Assembly: GCF_040643635.1 (NCBI RefSeq)
Contig: NZ_JBEYUS010000010.1
Location: 62,001 to 126,000 of the forward strand
Direction of reading: 5' to 3'
Source of the DNA: Saccharopolyspora_C sp040643635
GTDB lineage: Bacteria; Actinomycetota; Actinomycetes; Mycobacteriales; Pseudonocardiaceae
DNA: 64,000 nucleotides
The notes under the pieces are model-generated. The model ran no database searches. It saw nothing but the letters and a program-made list of their open reading frames with translations, and was not told the origin of the DNA. Positions 1 through 8,737 of this stretch are shown one piece after another (the first letter of the stretch is position 1; every line of letters starts with the position of its first letter). The position numbers and the translations under genes were made by a program.

Positions 1-286
1 GGTGCGGCATCCCGAGCACTCGGCCGCCGCGCAGCAGCGCGTAGTCCACCGCCCACGAGTCGATGCCGACGCTCACCGGGTCCGCTTCGCGCACCGCCCG
101 GTCCAGCCCGGCGGACACCTGGCGGTACAGCTCCAGCACGTTCCAGTGCAGCGACCCGCGCACCCGCACCGGCGCGTTCGGGAACCGGGCGAGCTCGCGC
201 ATCCGCAGCTCGCCCGGCCCGGCGTGCCCGAGCACGACCCGCCCGCTGGTGGCGCCGAGGTCGACGGCGGCGACGGTCCCGCTCAT
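1..286 (-). CDS. rhaB: Rhamnulokinase, N-terminal part (cut by window edge)
   Basis: FGGY-family sugar kinase, expected to phosphorylate L-rhamnulose at O1 in the cytoplasm. Only the first 95 residues are inside the window. They show the phosphate-1 loop VAAVDLGATSGRVVL near the start and VGIDSWAVDYALL around residue 75, a segment typical of rhamnulokinases. The ATG (286-284) overlaps the TGA of the aldolase/dehydrogenase gene as ATGA, so translation is probably coupled and this is the last visible gene of the rhamnose operon. The assignment within the FGGY family rests mainly on context. Confidence 0.85.
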   Translation of the reverse strand, partial: MSGTVAAVDLGATSGRVVLGHAGPGELRMRELARFPNAPVRVRGSLHWNVLELYRQVSAGLDRAVREADPVSVGIDSWAVDYALLRGGRVLGMPH

Positions 287-2319
287 CGCAGGAACGCCGC
301 CGCGACCCCGGCGTCCACCGGCACGTGCAGCCCGGTGGTGTGGGCGAGGTCGCCGCCGAGCAGCGCGAACACCGCGTTCGCCACGTGCTCGGGCAGCACC
401 TCCCGCTTGAGCAGGGTGCGCTGGGCGTAGAACTCGCCCAGGTCCTCCTCGGCGACCCCGTACACCTTCGCCCGCTGCGCGCCCCAGCCGCCGGCGAAGA
501 TCCCGCTGCCGCGCACCACCCCGTCCGGGTTGACGCCGTTGACGCGGACGCCGTGCCCGCCGAGCTCGGCCGCCAGCAACCGCACCTGGTGCGCCTGGTC
601 CGCCTTGGTCGCGGAGTAGGCGATGTTGTTCGGCCCGGCGAACACCCCGTTCTTCGACACGACGTAGACGACGTCGCCGCCGAGGCCCTGCTCGATCAGC
701 ACCCGCGCGGCCGCCTTGCTGACCAGGAACGAGCCCTTCGCCATCACGTCGTGCTGCAGGTCCCAGTCGGCGGCGGTGGTCTCCAGCAGCGGTTTCGACA
801 GCGACAGGCCCGCGTTGTTGACGACCACGTCGAGCCCGCCGAACGCGAGCACCGCGGCGTCCACGGCGGCGCGCACCGCGTCCTCGTCGGTGACGTCGGC
901 GCCGACGCCGATCGCCACGTCGGCGGCCCCGAGTTCGGCCGCGGCCTCCCGGGCCTTCGCGGCGTCGAGGTCGGCGAGCACCACGGTGGCGCCGTCGCGG
1001 GCGAGGCGGGCGGCGGTGGCCTTGCCGATGCCGGAGGCCGCACCGGTGACCAGCGCGACCTTCGTGGCGAGCGGTTTCGGCGCGGGCCTGCGCCGCAGCT
1101 TCGCCTCCTCCAGCTCCCAGTACTCGATGCGGAACTTCTCCGCCTCCGCGATGGGGGAGTAGGTGGACAACGCCTCCGCCCCGCGCATCACGTTGATCGC
1201 GTTCACGTAGAACTCGCCGGCGACCCGGGCGGTCTGGGCGTCGGTGCCGTAGCTGAACATGCCGACGCCGGGCACGAGCACGATCGCCGGGTCGGCGCCG
1301 CGCATCGGCGGCGAGTCCGGGGTGGCGTGCCGCCGGTAGTAGGCCGCGTAGTCCGCGCGGTACCGCTCGTGCAGCTCCCGCAGCCGCGCCGCGGATTCCT
1401 CGACGGTCGCGGTCGCGGGCAGGTCCAGCACCAGCGGCGCCACCTTGGTGCGCAGGAAGTGGTCCGGGCAGCTGGTGCCGAGCGCCGCCAGCCGCGGATG
1501 TTCCGCGCGGGACAGGAATTCCAGCACTTCAGGCCCGTCGGTGAAGCGCCCGACCTGCCGCCGGTCGGTGCTCACCAGCCCGCGCAGCACGGGGGCGAGC
1601 GCGGCGGCCTTGGCCCGGCGTTCCGCGGCGGGCAGCGGCTCGTACCCGTCGAGGGCGGCGCCGAACGGGTCCGGCCTGCCGTGCTCGGCGATGTGCTCGG
1701 CGGCGGTGTCGATGATCCACCGCGAGTTCAGCTCGCACTCCTGCGCGGTCTCGCCCCACGCGGTGATGCCGTGCCCGCCGAGGACGGTGCCGATGGCGCG
1801 CGGGTGGGTGCGCCTGATCTCGGCGATGTCCTCGCCGAGCTGCCAGCCGGGCCGCCGCCACGGCACCCACACCACCCGGTCGCCGAAGATCTCCTCGGTC
1901 AGCGCCGGGCCGTCGGCGGCGGTGGCGATGGCGATGCCGCTGTCCGGGTGCAGGTGGTCGACGTGGCAGGCGTCGACGAGGCCGTGCATCGCGGTGTCGA
2001 TGGACGGCGCGGCACCGCCCTTGCCGTGCAGCACGTGGTCGAACGCGGCGACCATCTCGTCCTCCCGGTCCGGTCCGGGGTAGACGGCGGACAGCGCGCG
2101 CAACCGGTCGAGCCGCAGCACCGCCAGCCCCTGCTCGGTGAGGGTGCCCAGGTCGCCGCCGGAGCCCTTCACCCACATCAGGTCCACCTCCTGCCCGGTG
2201 ACCGGGTCGACGTCGCGGCCCTTGGCGGAGGTGTTGCCGCCCGCGTAGTTGGTGTTGCGCGGGTCGGCGCCCAACCGGTTGCTGCGGGCGATCAGGTCCT
2301 GGACGGTGCGGTTCGGCAT
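283..2319 (-). CDS. Bifunctional rhamnulose-1-phosphate aldolase / L-lactaldehyde dehydrogenase
   Basis: A 678-residue two-domain enzyme. The N-terminal ~400 residues are a class II aldolase/adducin fold expected to split L-rhamnulose-1-phosphate into DHAP and L-lactaldehyde. From about residue 420 a short-chain dehydrogenase follows, with the cofactor motif TGAASGIG, the NNAG motif and the catalytic pair in YSATK; in this family it oxidises lactaldehyde to lactate. The length matches the known fusion family. I chose the ATG at 2319 because a strong GAGGAGAGGAG Shine-Dalgarno lies just before it; an upstream in-frame ATG (2340) would place that sequence inside the gene. Lies between rhaI and the kinase in one operon. 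Confidence 0.92.
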   Translation of the reverse strand: MPNRTVQDLIARSNRLGADPRNTNYAGGNTSAKGRDVDPVTGQEVDLMWVKGSGGDLGTLTEQGLAVLRLDRLRALSAVYPGPDREDEMVAAFDHVLHGKGGAAPSIDTAMHGLVDACHVDHLHPDSGIAIATAADGPALTEEIFGDRVVWVPWRRPGWQLGEDIAEIRRTHPRAIGTVLGGHGITAWGETAQECELNSRWIIDTAAEHIAEHGRPDPFGAALDGYEPLPAAERRAKAAALAPVLRGLVSTDRRQVGRFTDGPEVLEFLSRAEHPRLAALGTSCPDHFLRTKVAPLVLDLPATATVEESAARLRELHERYRADYAAYYRRHATPDSPPMRGADPAIVLVPGVGMFSYGTDAQTARVAGEFYVNAINVMRGAEALSTYSPIAEAEKFRIEYWELEEAKLRRRPAPKPLATKVALVTGAASGIGKATAARLARDGATVVLADLDAAKAREAAAELGAADVAIGVGADVTDEDAVRAAVDAAVLAFGGLDVVVNNAGLSLSKPLLETTAADWDLQHDVMAKGSFLVSKAAARVLIEQGLGGDVVYVVSKNGVFAGPNNIAYSATKADQAHQVRLLAAELGGHGVRVNGVNPDGVVRGSGIFAGGWGAQRAKVYGVAEEDLGEFYAQRTLLKREVLPEHVANAVFALLGGDLAHTTGLHVPVDAGVAAAFLR

Positions 2320-2342
2320 GGTCTCCTCTCCTCGGGTGGGCA

Positions 2343-3512
2343 TCAGGCTCCCCACCCGGCCTGCGCGCCACCGGTGCGCTGTTCGGCGAGCAGCCGCTGG
2401 TGGCCGGATTCGGCGTAGGCGCGCATCGGATCGGCGGGCAGTCCGCGGTTCGCGCGCCAGTCGGCCAGCGCCGGGCGGACGTCGGTGTGGAAGGCGTCCA
2501 TCAGCACCTCGTTGGCGCCGAGCACGTCGTGGTCCTGCTGCGCCTTCGCCAGCGCCGCGCGGTCCACGAGCAGCGCGCGGGCCGTCATCTCCTGCACGTT
2601 GAGCACCGAGCGGATCTGGCCGGGGATCTTCTCCTCGACGTTGTGGCACTGGTCGAGCATGAACCGCACCGGCGAGCCCTCGTCCAGCCCGCCACCGGCG
2701 ATCACCTCGTGCAGGATGCGGAACAGCTGGAACGGGTCGGCGGCGCCGACGATGAGGTCGTCGTCGGCGTAGAACCGCGAGTTGAAGTCGAACGAGCCGA
2801 GCTTCCCGAGCCGCAGCAGCTGCATCACGATGAACTCGATGTTGGTGCCCGGCGCGTGGTGCCCGGTGTCCAGGCAGGTGAAGGCCCGGTCGCCGAGCGC
2901 GCTGACCTGCACGAACGAGGTGCCCCAGTCGGGGACGTCGGTGTGGTAGAAGGCCGGTTCGAAGAACTTGTACTCCAGCACCAGCCGCTGGTGCTCGCCG
3001 AGCCGCGCGTAGATCTCGGCCAGCGAGTCGGCGAGCCGGTCCTGCCGGTCCCGCAGCGAACCCTGCCCGGGGTAGTTGGTGCCGTCGGCGAGCCAGATCT
3101 TCAGGTCGGTGGACCCGGTCTCGTGCATGATCTCGATGCAGCGGAAGTGGTGGTCGACGGCCTTGCGCCGCACCGCCGCGTCGGCGTGGGTGAGGCTGCC
3201 GAACTTGTAGTCGGCGTCCTGGAACGTGTTCGAGTTGACGGTGCCCAGCCGCACCCCGAGCCGTTCGGCGTGCGCGCCGAGCGCGGCGAAGTCGTCCACC
3301 GCGTCCCACGGGACGTGCAGCGCGACGGCGGGGGCGAGGCCGGTGAACTCGTGCACCGTGGCGGCGTCGGCGATCTTCTCCTGCGGGGTGCGCGGCGTGC
3401 CGGGGGTGCCGAACACCTTGAACCGGGTGCCGGAGTTGCCGAACGCCCAGCTCGGCAGTTCGATCGCCTGCCGCTCCAGGGTGGGGGTGATCTCCTGGAA
3501 CGTGGTGGTCAT
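2343..3512 (-). CDS. rhaI: L-rhamnose isomerase
   Basis: Predicted metal-dependent TIM-barrel isomerase converting L-rhamnose to L-rhamnulose. The 389 residues contain the expected metal-ligand segments: the LEYKFFEPAFYHTD region, CLDTGHHAPGTN and FDFNSRFYADDD. It belongs to the RhaI type found in Pseudomonas, rhizobia and actinomycetes rather than the enteric RhaA type. The start ATG overlaps the stop of the mutarotase gene (ATGA), and the end is 23 bp before the aldolase/dehydrogenase start. The full set of transporter, mutarotase, isomerase, aldolase/dehydrogenase and kinase makes the substrate assignment strong. Confidence 0.93.
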   Translation of the reverse strand: MTTTFQEITPTLERQAIELPSWAFGNSGTRFKVFGTPGTPRTPQEKIADAATVHEFTGLAPAVALHVPWDAVDDFAALGAHAERLGVRLGTVNSNTFQDADYKFGSLTHADAAVRRKAVDHHFRCIEIMHETGSTDLKIWLADGTNYPGQGSLRDRQDRLADSLAEIYARLGEHQRLVLEYKFFEPAFYHTDVPDWGTSFVQVSALGDRAFTCLDTGHHAPGTNIEFIVMQLLRLGKLGSFDFNSRFYADDDLIVGAADPFQLFRILHEVIAGGGLDEGSPVRFMLDQCHNVEEKIPGQIRSVLNVQEMTARALLVDRAALAKAQQDHDVLGANEVLMDAFHTDVRPALADWRANRGLPADPMRAYAESGHQRLLAEQRTGGAQAGWGA

Positions 3513-3874
3513 GGCTGTGCTCCTTCGTGCCGTGCGAGTTCGTGCCGGGCGAGCTGGTCCGCCAGGTGGAAGACCTCGGGCAGCGCGGTGGTGTTCTGGT
3601 CGGCGCGGCCGCCGTCGCCGACGAACAGGTCGGCCATGTACCGCTCCCAGCGGGCGGCGACGGGGGAGGCGGCGAGGTGCGCGTCGGAGTCGGCGACCGA
3701 GTCGGTCTCGTAGTAGCCGATCAGCAGCCCGTCGGGCCGCAGGAACAGCGAGTAGTTCCGCCGCCCGGAGGCTTCGAGTTCGCGCAGCATCTCCGGCCAC
3801 ACCGCGGCGTGCCGCCGCCGGTACTCGTCGAGCCGGTCCGGGTCGACCTGCAGCTGGAAGCAGACGCGGGTCAC
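3509..3874 (-). CDS. rhaM: L-rhamnose mutarotase
   Basis: A small (121-residue) ferredoxin-like dimeric enzyme that interconverts the anomers of L-rhamnose before isomerisation. The start CFQLQVDPDRLDEYRRRHA carries the family tyrosine and histidine, and the middle has SLFLRPDGLLIGYYE. The GTG start overlaps the transporter stop as GTGA; the stop overlaps rhaI as ATGA, so the three genes are coupled. The C-terminal tail (HLADQLARHELARHEG) is slightly longer than usual and rich in histidine and arginine. Confidence 0.92.
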   Translation of the reverse strand: MTRVCFQLQVDPDRLDEYRRRHAAVWPEMLRELEASGRRNYSLFLRPDGLLIGYYETDSVADSDAHLAASPVAARWERYMADLFVGDGGRADQNTTALPEVFHLADQLARHELARHEGAQP

Positions 3875-5166
3875 GGCGCCACCACCGCTCCGCCGGTGGT
3901 CCCGGAGCCGTACCGCTCCCGCTCGATCTGCTCCAGGCTCTTGCCCTGGGTGCGCGGTGCCCAGATGGTGCCGATCAGCAGCGAACCGAGCAGCAGCCCG
4001 AGGATGAGGGTGCCGAGCCCGCGCAGCCCGATCTGGGTGAGCAGCGCGGGAAATCCGACGCTGAGCAGCCCGACCAGCACCCGGGCGGCGAGGAACAGCA
4101 CGCCCTGCGCGCTGGCCCGGTAGCGGGTCGCGAACAGCTCGCTCGCCCACAACCCGTAGAACGCCTGCGCCCCGATGCCGGAGGACACGCCCCAGCCGAC
4201 GGCGAAGAACAGCAGGGTGGGGGTGCTCGCGGGCGCGTAGATCAGCGCGGCCCAGGCGAGCACGCCCAGCGCGGCGCCGGCGCAGTACAGCCACCGGCGG
4301 CTGATCCGGTCGGCGAGCAGCATGAACCCGAAGTAGGTGGCGGCGCTGGTGCAGCCCCACACCAGCACCTGCAGCAGGTACTGCTCGGTGGCGGAGGTGA
4401 GCCCGACGGCCTCGTACATCCGGGGCTGGAAGATCCCGGCCTGCCCGGCGACGCCGTTCCACAGCGCGTACACGCCGAACAGGAACAGCATCGCCAGCAG
4501 GTTCGTCCTCCTGGTGAACAGCCCGCGCAGGCTGTCCGCGAAGGTGACCCGCTCGGGTTCGGCGTTGCGGCTGCGCCACAGCGCCGATTCGGCGAGGCCG
4601 CGCCGCACCCACCAGGTGACGGCGGCGACCGCGAACAGGTGCAGGAAGATCAACCGGCTGCCGAGCAGTCCGAGCGGGGCGACGACGACGGCGAGCAGGT
4701 AGCCGAGCGTCGGCCCGATCGACCAGGCGAGCTGCGCGGCGCCGACGTGCGCGGCGCGCCGCTCGGGCGGTGCCTCTTCGGCGATGTAGGTCCAGGAGGC
4801 GGTGACCCCGGCGCCGACGGCGATGCCGGTGAGCACGAACGCGGTCAGCAGCATCCCGAAGGAGGTGGCGAACACCGCGATGAGCACGCCGAGCATGTAG
4901 AGCAGCAGGTCGTAGGTGTAGATGAACTTCCGCCCGTAGCGGTCGCACAGCGGCCCGCCGATGGCGGCACCGGCGGCGGCGCCGAACGCGTTCGCGCTGA
5001 GCGCGGCGAGCAGTCCGACGGCCAGGTCGTCCAGCCCGAACCGGTCCTGCCAGAGCCCGAGGCTGGTGGCGATCGCGATGATCGAACCGGCCTCGATGTA
5101 GTTCGACATGGCCACGGCGATGGTCGCGCGCCACCCGGTCGTGGTCTTGCTCCCGAATCGGACCAT
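3871..5166 (-). CDS. MFS sugar transporter, probable L-rhamnose uptake
   Basis: A 431-residue major facilitator carrier with about twelve hydrophobic segments. The cytoplasmic loop motif DRYGRKF follows segment 2 and the equivalent DRISRRW lies in the second half. The C-terminal LEQIERERYG resembles metabolite:H+ symporters. It is the first gene of the rhamnose operon, so it most likely imports rhamnose, whereas many actinomycetes use an ABC importer. The ATG at 5166 is preceded by GGAGGG. A LacI-type operator lies 63 bp upstream. Substrate is inferred from context only. Confidence 0.8.
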   Translation of the reverse strand: MVRFGSKTTTGWRATIAVAMSNYIEAGSIIAIATSLGLWQDRFGLDDLAVGLLAALSANAFGAAAGAAIGGPLCDRYGRKFIYTYDLLLYMLGVLIAVFATSFGMLLTAFVLTGIAVGAGVTASWTYIAEEAPPERRAAHVGAAQLAWSIGPTLGYLLAVVVAPLGLLGSRLIFLHLFAVAAVTWWVRRGLAESALWRSRNAEPERVTFADSLRGLFTRRTNLLAMLFLFGVYALWNGVAGQAGIFQPRMYEAVGLTSATEQYLLQVLVWGCTSAATYFGFMLLADRISRRWLYCAGAALGVLAWAALIYAPASTPTLLFFAVGWGVSSGIGAQAFYGLWASELFATRYRASAQGVLFLAARVLVGLLSVGFPALLTQIGLRGLGTLILGLLLGSLLIGTIWAPRTQGKSLEQIERERYGSGTTGGAVVAP

Positions 5167-5228
5167 CGGCCCTCCTGTCCATCGGCGTTGATGCGCAGGT
5201 TCGAGTGCCGAGCGGCACCCGGGATGCA

Positions 5229-5240
5229 TAAAACGTTTCA
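5229..5240. promoter_or_regulatory. LacI-family operator upstream of the rhamnose operon
   Basis: TAAAACGTTTCA is a near-perfect palindrome around a central CG (10 of 12 positions), the typical half-site pattern of LacI/GalR repressors. It lies 63 bp before the transporter start on the minus strand. No LacI gene is adjacent, so the repressor is either past the left edge or elsewhere. Confidence 0.6.
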
Positions 5241-5443
5241 ATCGATGGCGTGCACGATAGGAGCCGATGCGGTGCGGGGGCAAGGCCCGTTCGGGCGCCG
5301 GTCGATCGGCCGTAGCGTCGCGATCGGTCATGCGGAACACGTTCGGCCGCGGCCGGATCGATCAGCGGGCTCGGCCGTCCGGGTGCAGCTCGGCGAACCA
5401 CGCGTGTGTAACGATTAAATACTCGGCCGGTGGCAGGAGTCGA

Positions 5444-6076
5444 TCAGCCCTCCGCGAGGAGCCGGTCCCTGGCTCCCGCGAACAGCGAGGCGCACGCCCG
5501 CACCAGTTCCTCCGGCCGCCGGGTCCGCCCGCTGAGCAGCCAGTCGACCAGCAGGTGGTTGACCGCGCCGACGAGCGCGATCGTCGTCAGCCGCCGCTGC
5601 GCGCCCGGTTCGACGTCGCCCAGCCACATCTCGGCCAGCAGCTCGGCGAACTCGGTGAGCACCGCGTGCCGCCGCGCCTCCAGCTCCGCCGACACCCCGA
5701 CCACTTCGACCAGCACGATCCGCGCGCGCCGCTGGTCGGCCACCAGGAACCCGACGAAGGCGTCCAGCCCGTGCCGCGCCATGTCGGCGGAGCCCTCGTG
5801 GTCGGCCACCGCCGCCAGCGTCGTCCCGCGCAGCCCGTCGACGAGCTTGTCGTACACCGCGACGAGCGCGGCCTCCCGATCGCGGAAGGACTCGTAGAAG
5901 TACCGCTCGGTGAGCCCGGCGTGCGCGCACAGCTGCTTGACCGAGGTCGCCTGGTAACCGCGGTCGCCGAACAGCTCCTGGGCGGCGTCGAGCAGGGTGG
6001 CGCGCCGGTGCCGCGCGCGCTCGGCCGGGTCGAGACCGGCGTAGCGGCGGCCCCTCGGGTTCGGCTGGTTCGTCAT
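5444..6076 (-). CDS. TetR-family transcriptional regulator
   Basis: A 210-residue TetR-type repressor. The N-terminal helix-turn-helix is clear: LLDAAQELFGDRGYQATSVK and then HAGLTERYFYESFRDREAAL, followed by an all-helical ligand domain. It is divergent from the SDR gene at 6162, and a perfect 24-bp palindrome lies between the two starts. The simplest reading is autoregulation plus control of the SDR/metallo-hydrolase pair. The ligand is unknown; SDR partners suggest a lipid or aromatic compound, but this is a guess. Confidence 0.88.
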   Translation of the reverse strand: MTNQPNPRGRRYAGLDPAERARHRRATLLDAAQELFGDRGYQATSVKQLCAHAGLTERYFYESFRDREAALVAVYDKLVDGLRGTTLAAVADHEGSADMARHGLDAFVGFLVADQRRARIVLVEVVGVSAELEARRHAVLTEFAELLAEMWLGDVEPGAQRRLTTIALVGAVNHLLVDWLLSGRTRRPEELVRACASLFAGARDRLLAEG

Positions 6077-6118
6077 CGCGCCCCTTCCGCGGCGAGGAGG
6101 ACGTCCGCTACCTTAGTC

Positions 6119-6142
6119 ATCTGACACGACGTCGTGTCAGAT
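6119..6142. promoter_or_regulatory. Perfect 24-bp palindromic TetR operator
   Basis: The core TGACACGACGTCGTGTCA extends to a perfect 24-bp inverted repeat (ATC...GAT). It sits 43 bp before the tetR start and 20 bp before the SDR start, so a bound dimer pair would cover both promoters. Confidence 0.85.
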
Positions 6143-6161
6143 CAACTTGCGAGGTGGGGAC

Positions 6162-7004
6162 GTGCGGAGAGCACCGGACGGCATGGTCATCGCGGTCACC
6201 GGCGGCGCCCGCGGCATCGGCCGCGAGATCGCGCGGACGCTGGCCGCGGCGGGTGCCCGCGTCGCCATCGGGGACCGCGACCTGGCGGCCGCCGAGAGCA
6301 CCGCCGCCGAACTGCCCGGCAGCCTCGCCGCGTTCCCCGTCGACGTCACCGACACCGGCTCGTTCGCGGCCTTCCTCGACGCGGTCGCCGACCGGTGGGG
6401 GCCGATCGACGTGCTCGTCAACAACGCGGGCGTGATGTGGGTCGGCCCCTTCGACGCGGAACCGGAGAACGCCGTGCGCCGCCAGCTGGAGGTGAACGTG
6501 CACGGCGTCATCCGCGGCGTCCGGCTCGCCGCCCCGCGGATGCGCGAGCGCGGGCGCGGGCAGATCGTCACCATCGCCTCCGGGGCCTCCAAGTTCGCGC
6601 CACCGGGCGAAGCGACCTACGCCGCGACCAAGCACGCCGTCCACGGCTACCTGGACGCGGTGCGCGCCGAGCTGCACGGCAGCGGCGTGCGGCTCTCGCT
6701 CGTGCTGCCCGGCGTCGTCGACACCGAGCTCGCCGCGGGCACCGCCACCGGCCCGGTGCGCAGGCTCGCCCCCGCCGAGGTCGGCCGAGCCGTGCTCCGC
6801 GTCGTCCGGCGGCCCCGGTTCGAGCTCAGCGTCCCGCGCCGGTTGGGCTTCGCGACCTGGCTCGCCCGCGTCCTGCCCGACCCCGCCCGCTACCGGTTGC
6901 AGCGCGTCCTGGTGCCGGACCAGGTCGCCGCGGTCGCCGGGGACACCACCCGCAGCGCGTACCAGAACCGCGCGCTCACCGAAACCGACGAGGAGACCCG
7001 ATGA
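6162..7004 (+). CDS. Short-chain dehydrogenase/reductase
   Basis: A classical SDR of about 280 residues with the cofactor motif TGGARGIG near the start, the NNAG motif, the catalytic serine in ASGASK and the YAATK catalytic pair. The C-terminal extension resembles SDRs that use steroid or fatty alcohol substrates, but the substrate cannot be read. I chose GTG at 6162 because GAGGTGGGG lies directly upstream; TTG 6147 and ATG 6183 are in-frame alternatives. Its TGA overlaps the ATG of the next gene (ATGA). Likely controlled by the divergent TetR through the 24-bp palindrome. Confidence 0.88.
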   Translation: MRRAPDGMVIAVTGGARGIGREIARTLAAAGARVAIGDRDLAAAESTAAELPGSLAAFPVDVTDTGSFAAFLDAVADRWGPIDVLVNNAGVMWVGPFDAEPENAVRRQLEVNVHGVIRGVRLAAPRMRERGRGQIVTIASGASKFAPPGEATYAATKHAVHGYLDAVRAELHGSGVRLSLVLPGVVDTELAAGTATGPVRRLAPAEVGRAVLRVVRRPRFELSVPRRLGFATWLARVLPDPARYRLQRVLVPDQVAAVAGDTTRSAYQNRALTETDEETR

Positions 7005-8099
7005 CGGCGACCGCCACGCCCACCGTCCGCCCGATCCCCGAGTTCGAGGGCGTGCACGACGTCTGGCCCCGCGGTGACCGCCTCGAAGCGGTGCGCGAGG
7101 CGGCCGGCCGCTACCGGGAGCGGTTCCTCTCGCAGGGCACGATCCGGGCGATCCGCAGCATCGACATCGCCGCCGCCCCGTACCCGTCGCGGTACGCGTT
7201 CCAGGGCTACAACCTGTCCCTCAACCCGATGATCTCCATCATCAACCGGATGTTCGTGATCCAGTTCGAGGGCTTCGACGGGGAGCTCAAGACCCTGGTG
7301 TGGGAGCCGACGGTGGCGGCCGGGTCGGTCGAAGCGCCGTTCTACGCGAAGTTGCAGCGGATCGCGGGTGACTTCCTCTCCGACAAGGTCTTCGCCAAGT
7401 ACTACAACGATCCCGACGAGGTGCTGCCGCGGCTGGGGCTGCGCAACTCCGACGTGGACTACGTCAGCTTCGACCACCTGCACGTCCAGGACGTGCGCAT
7501 GATCATGGGCAGCGATCGGGTCATCCCCGGTGAGCGGGAGCCCCGCGCGCCGCTGTTCCCCGGCGCGAAGCTGCTGGTGCACCGCAAGGAACTCGCCACC
7601 CTCGAATCACCGCACCCCATGCAGTGGGCGTGGTACGTCGACGGCGGCATGGACGGCGTGCCCGCCGAACGCCTCGAAGTGCTCGACGGCGATGTGGAGC
7701 TCGGCGTCGGTGTCAGCCTGCTGTGGACGCCAGGGCACACCGACGGCAACCACTCGCTGGTGGTCAACACGCCCGACGGGGTGTGGGTGTCCTCCGAGAA
7801 CGGGATTGGCCGCCGACAGCTGGCAGCCCGAGCTCTCCAAGATCCCGGGGGTGAAGCAGCAGGCCCGGTTCTTCAACCGGGAAGTGGTGCTCAACGCCAA
7901 CACGCTGGAGGACTCGCTCGACCAGTACGACTCGATGGTCAAGGAGAAGACGATGGCCTCGCGCTCGCCCCGCGACCCGCGCTGGCTGCAGATCATCCCG
8001 TCCTCGGAGTGCGCCGACTGGAAGCGGCAGTGGCCGGTCGTGCCCACCTTCACCCACGGCGGGCTCGACTACGGCGAGATCTCCCGGCGGCGGTCCTGA
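7001..8099 (+). pseudogene. Metallo-beta-lactamase-fold hydrolase, frameshifted
   Basis: An MBL-fold hydrolase split by a +1 frameshift. Frame one runs from ATG 7001 through FDHLHVQD (about residue 157, a degenerate HxHxDH metal motif) and LLWTPGHTDGNHSL to SSENGIG, then becomes nonsense. Deleting one G of the GG at 7808-7809 restores ENGIAADSWQPELSKIPG, which continues in the second frame to a stop at 8099, giving 365 residues. The restored C-terminal part has ordinary codon use and composition, so it is recently broken or a sequencing error. It is coupled to the SDR by ATGA. Function unknown beyond hydrolase. Confidence 0.75.
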
Positions 8100-8118
8100 G
8101 CCCCGAGCCCGCCCGGGT

Positions 8119-8151
8119 GGCCGCTCCGCAGCGGTCGGCTGCGGAGCGGCC
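8119..8151. terminator. Hairpin between convergent genes
   Basis: A perfect 13-bp stem, GGCCGCTCCGCAG paired with CTGCGGAGCGGCC around a 7-nt loop. It lies between the convergent metallo-hydrolase (+) and PPOX (-) genes and can serve both. No U-run follows, as is usual in actinomycetes. Confidence 0.7.
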
Positions 8152-8171
8152 GGAGCGGGTGAACGGCGCCG

Positions 8172-8591
8172 TCAGCCCGCCTGGGTGTTGTCCTTCTGGC
8201 CGCCCCAGCCGTGCCAGCGGTCGACGTCGATCAGGGCGGTGACGCGGGCCCGTTCCCGGTCCGGGTAGGGGCTGCCGAGGTAGTGGTGGGCGAGGCGGTC
8301 GATGTCGACCAGTCCCGGGTCGTCGCGCAGCTCGGTGACCCGGCCGATCAGGGTGACGTGCGTGTACCAGTCCGCGGCGTCGAGCACGGTGAGCGTGACG
8401 CGCGGGTCGCGGCGGACGTGGTCCAGCCGCTTGCGGCCCGCGTCCATGTTCACCAGCACCTTGCCGTCCTCCCACAGGTACCAGGTGGCCGCGGAGACGG
8501 GCTGGCCGTCGGCGCGCAGGGTGGCGATCGTGGACGGGTTCGGCTTGCGCAGCAAGGCGATCGCCTCGTCGGGCAGCGGTGGCGTGGACAT
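8172..8591 (-). CDS. PPOX-class (pyridoxamine oxidase-like) F420/FMN oxidoreductase
   Basis: A 139-residue split-barrel flavin/deazaflavin-binding protein. The segment LRKPNPSTIATLRADGQPVS followed by TWYLWEDGKVLVNM and RKRLDHVRRDPRVTL is typical of the PPOX-class F420-dependent family in actinomycetes. It is a single-gene unit; the start ATG at 8591 is preceded by an AGGGAGGA Shine-Dalgarno. The cofactor (F420, FMN or haem) and substrate cannot be read from sequence. Confidence 0.85.
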   Translation of the reverse strand: MSTPPLPDEAIALLRKPNPSTIATLRADGQPVSAATWYLWEDGKVLVNMDAGRKRLDHVRRDPRVTLTVLDAADWYTHVTLIGRVTELRDDPGLVDIDRLAHHYLGSPYPDRERARVTALIDVDRWHGWGGQKDNTQAG

Positions 8592-8699
8592 GCGGGTCCT
8601 CCCTGTTCCGGCGGTCGGTGCGGACTCCGCCAACCTACCGGCGCGGGCGCGGCGCCGCCCGCACGCCCGGTCGTCCACTGTGGAACCAGCCGGGCCGCG

Positions 8700-8730
8700 G
8701 GGTCGTCGCCGGGGAGGCCGGCGACGACCC
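8700..8730 (-). terminator. Hairpin terminator after the cutinase gene
   Basis: A perfect 13-bp stem (GGGTCGTCGCCGG / CCGGCGACGACCC) with a 5-nt loop, 7 bp beyond the stop of the minus-strand cutinase gene. Confidence 0.75.
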
Positions 8731-8737
8731 GGGCGCG

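Noticed and set aside
283..3309. A single 1008-residue gene spanning the rhamnose region
   Set aside because: The upstream part is only an open frame opposite to real codon use; the aldolase/dehydrogenase starts at 2319 with a strong Shine-Dalgarno, and rhaI uses another frame.
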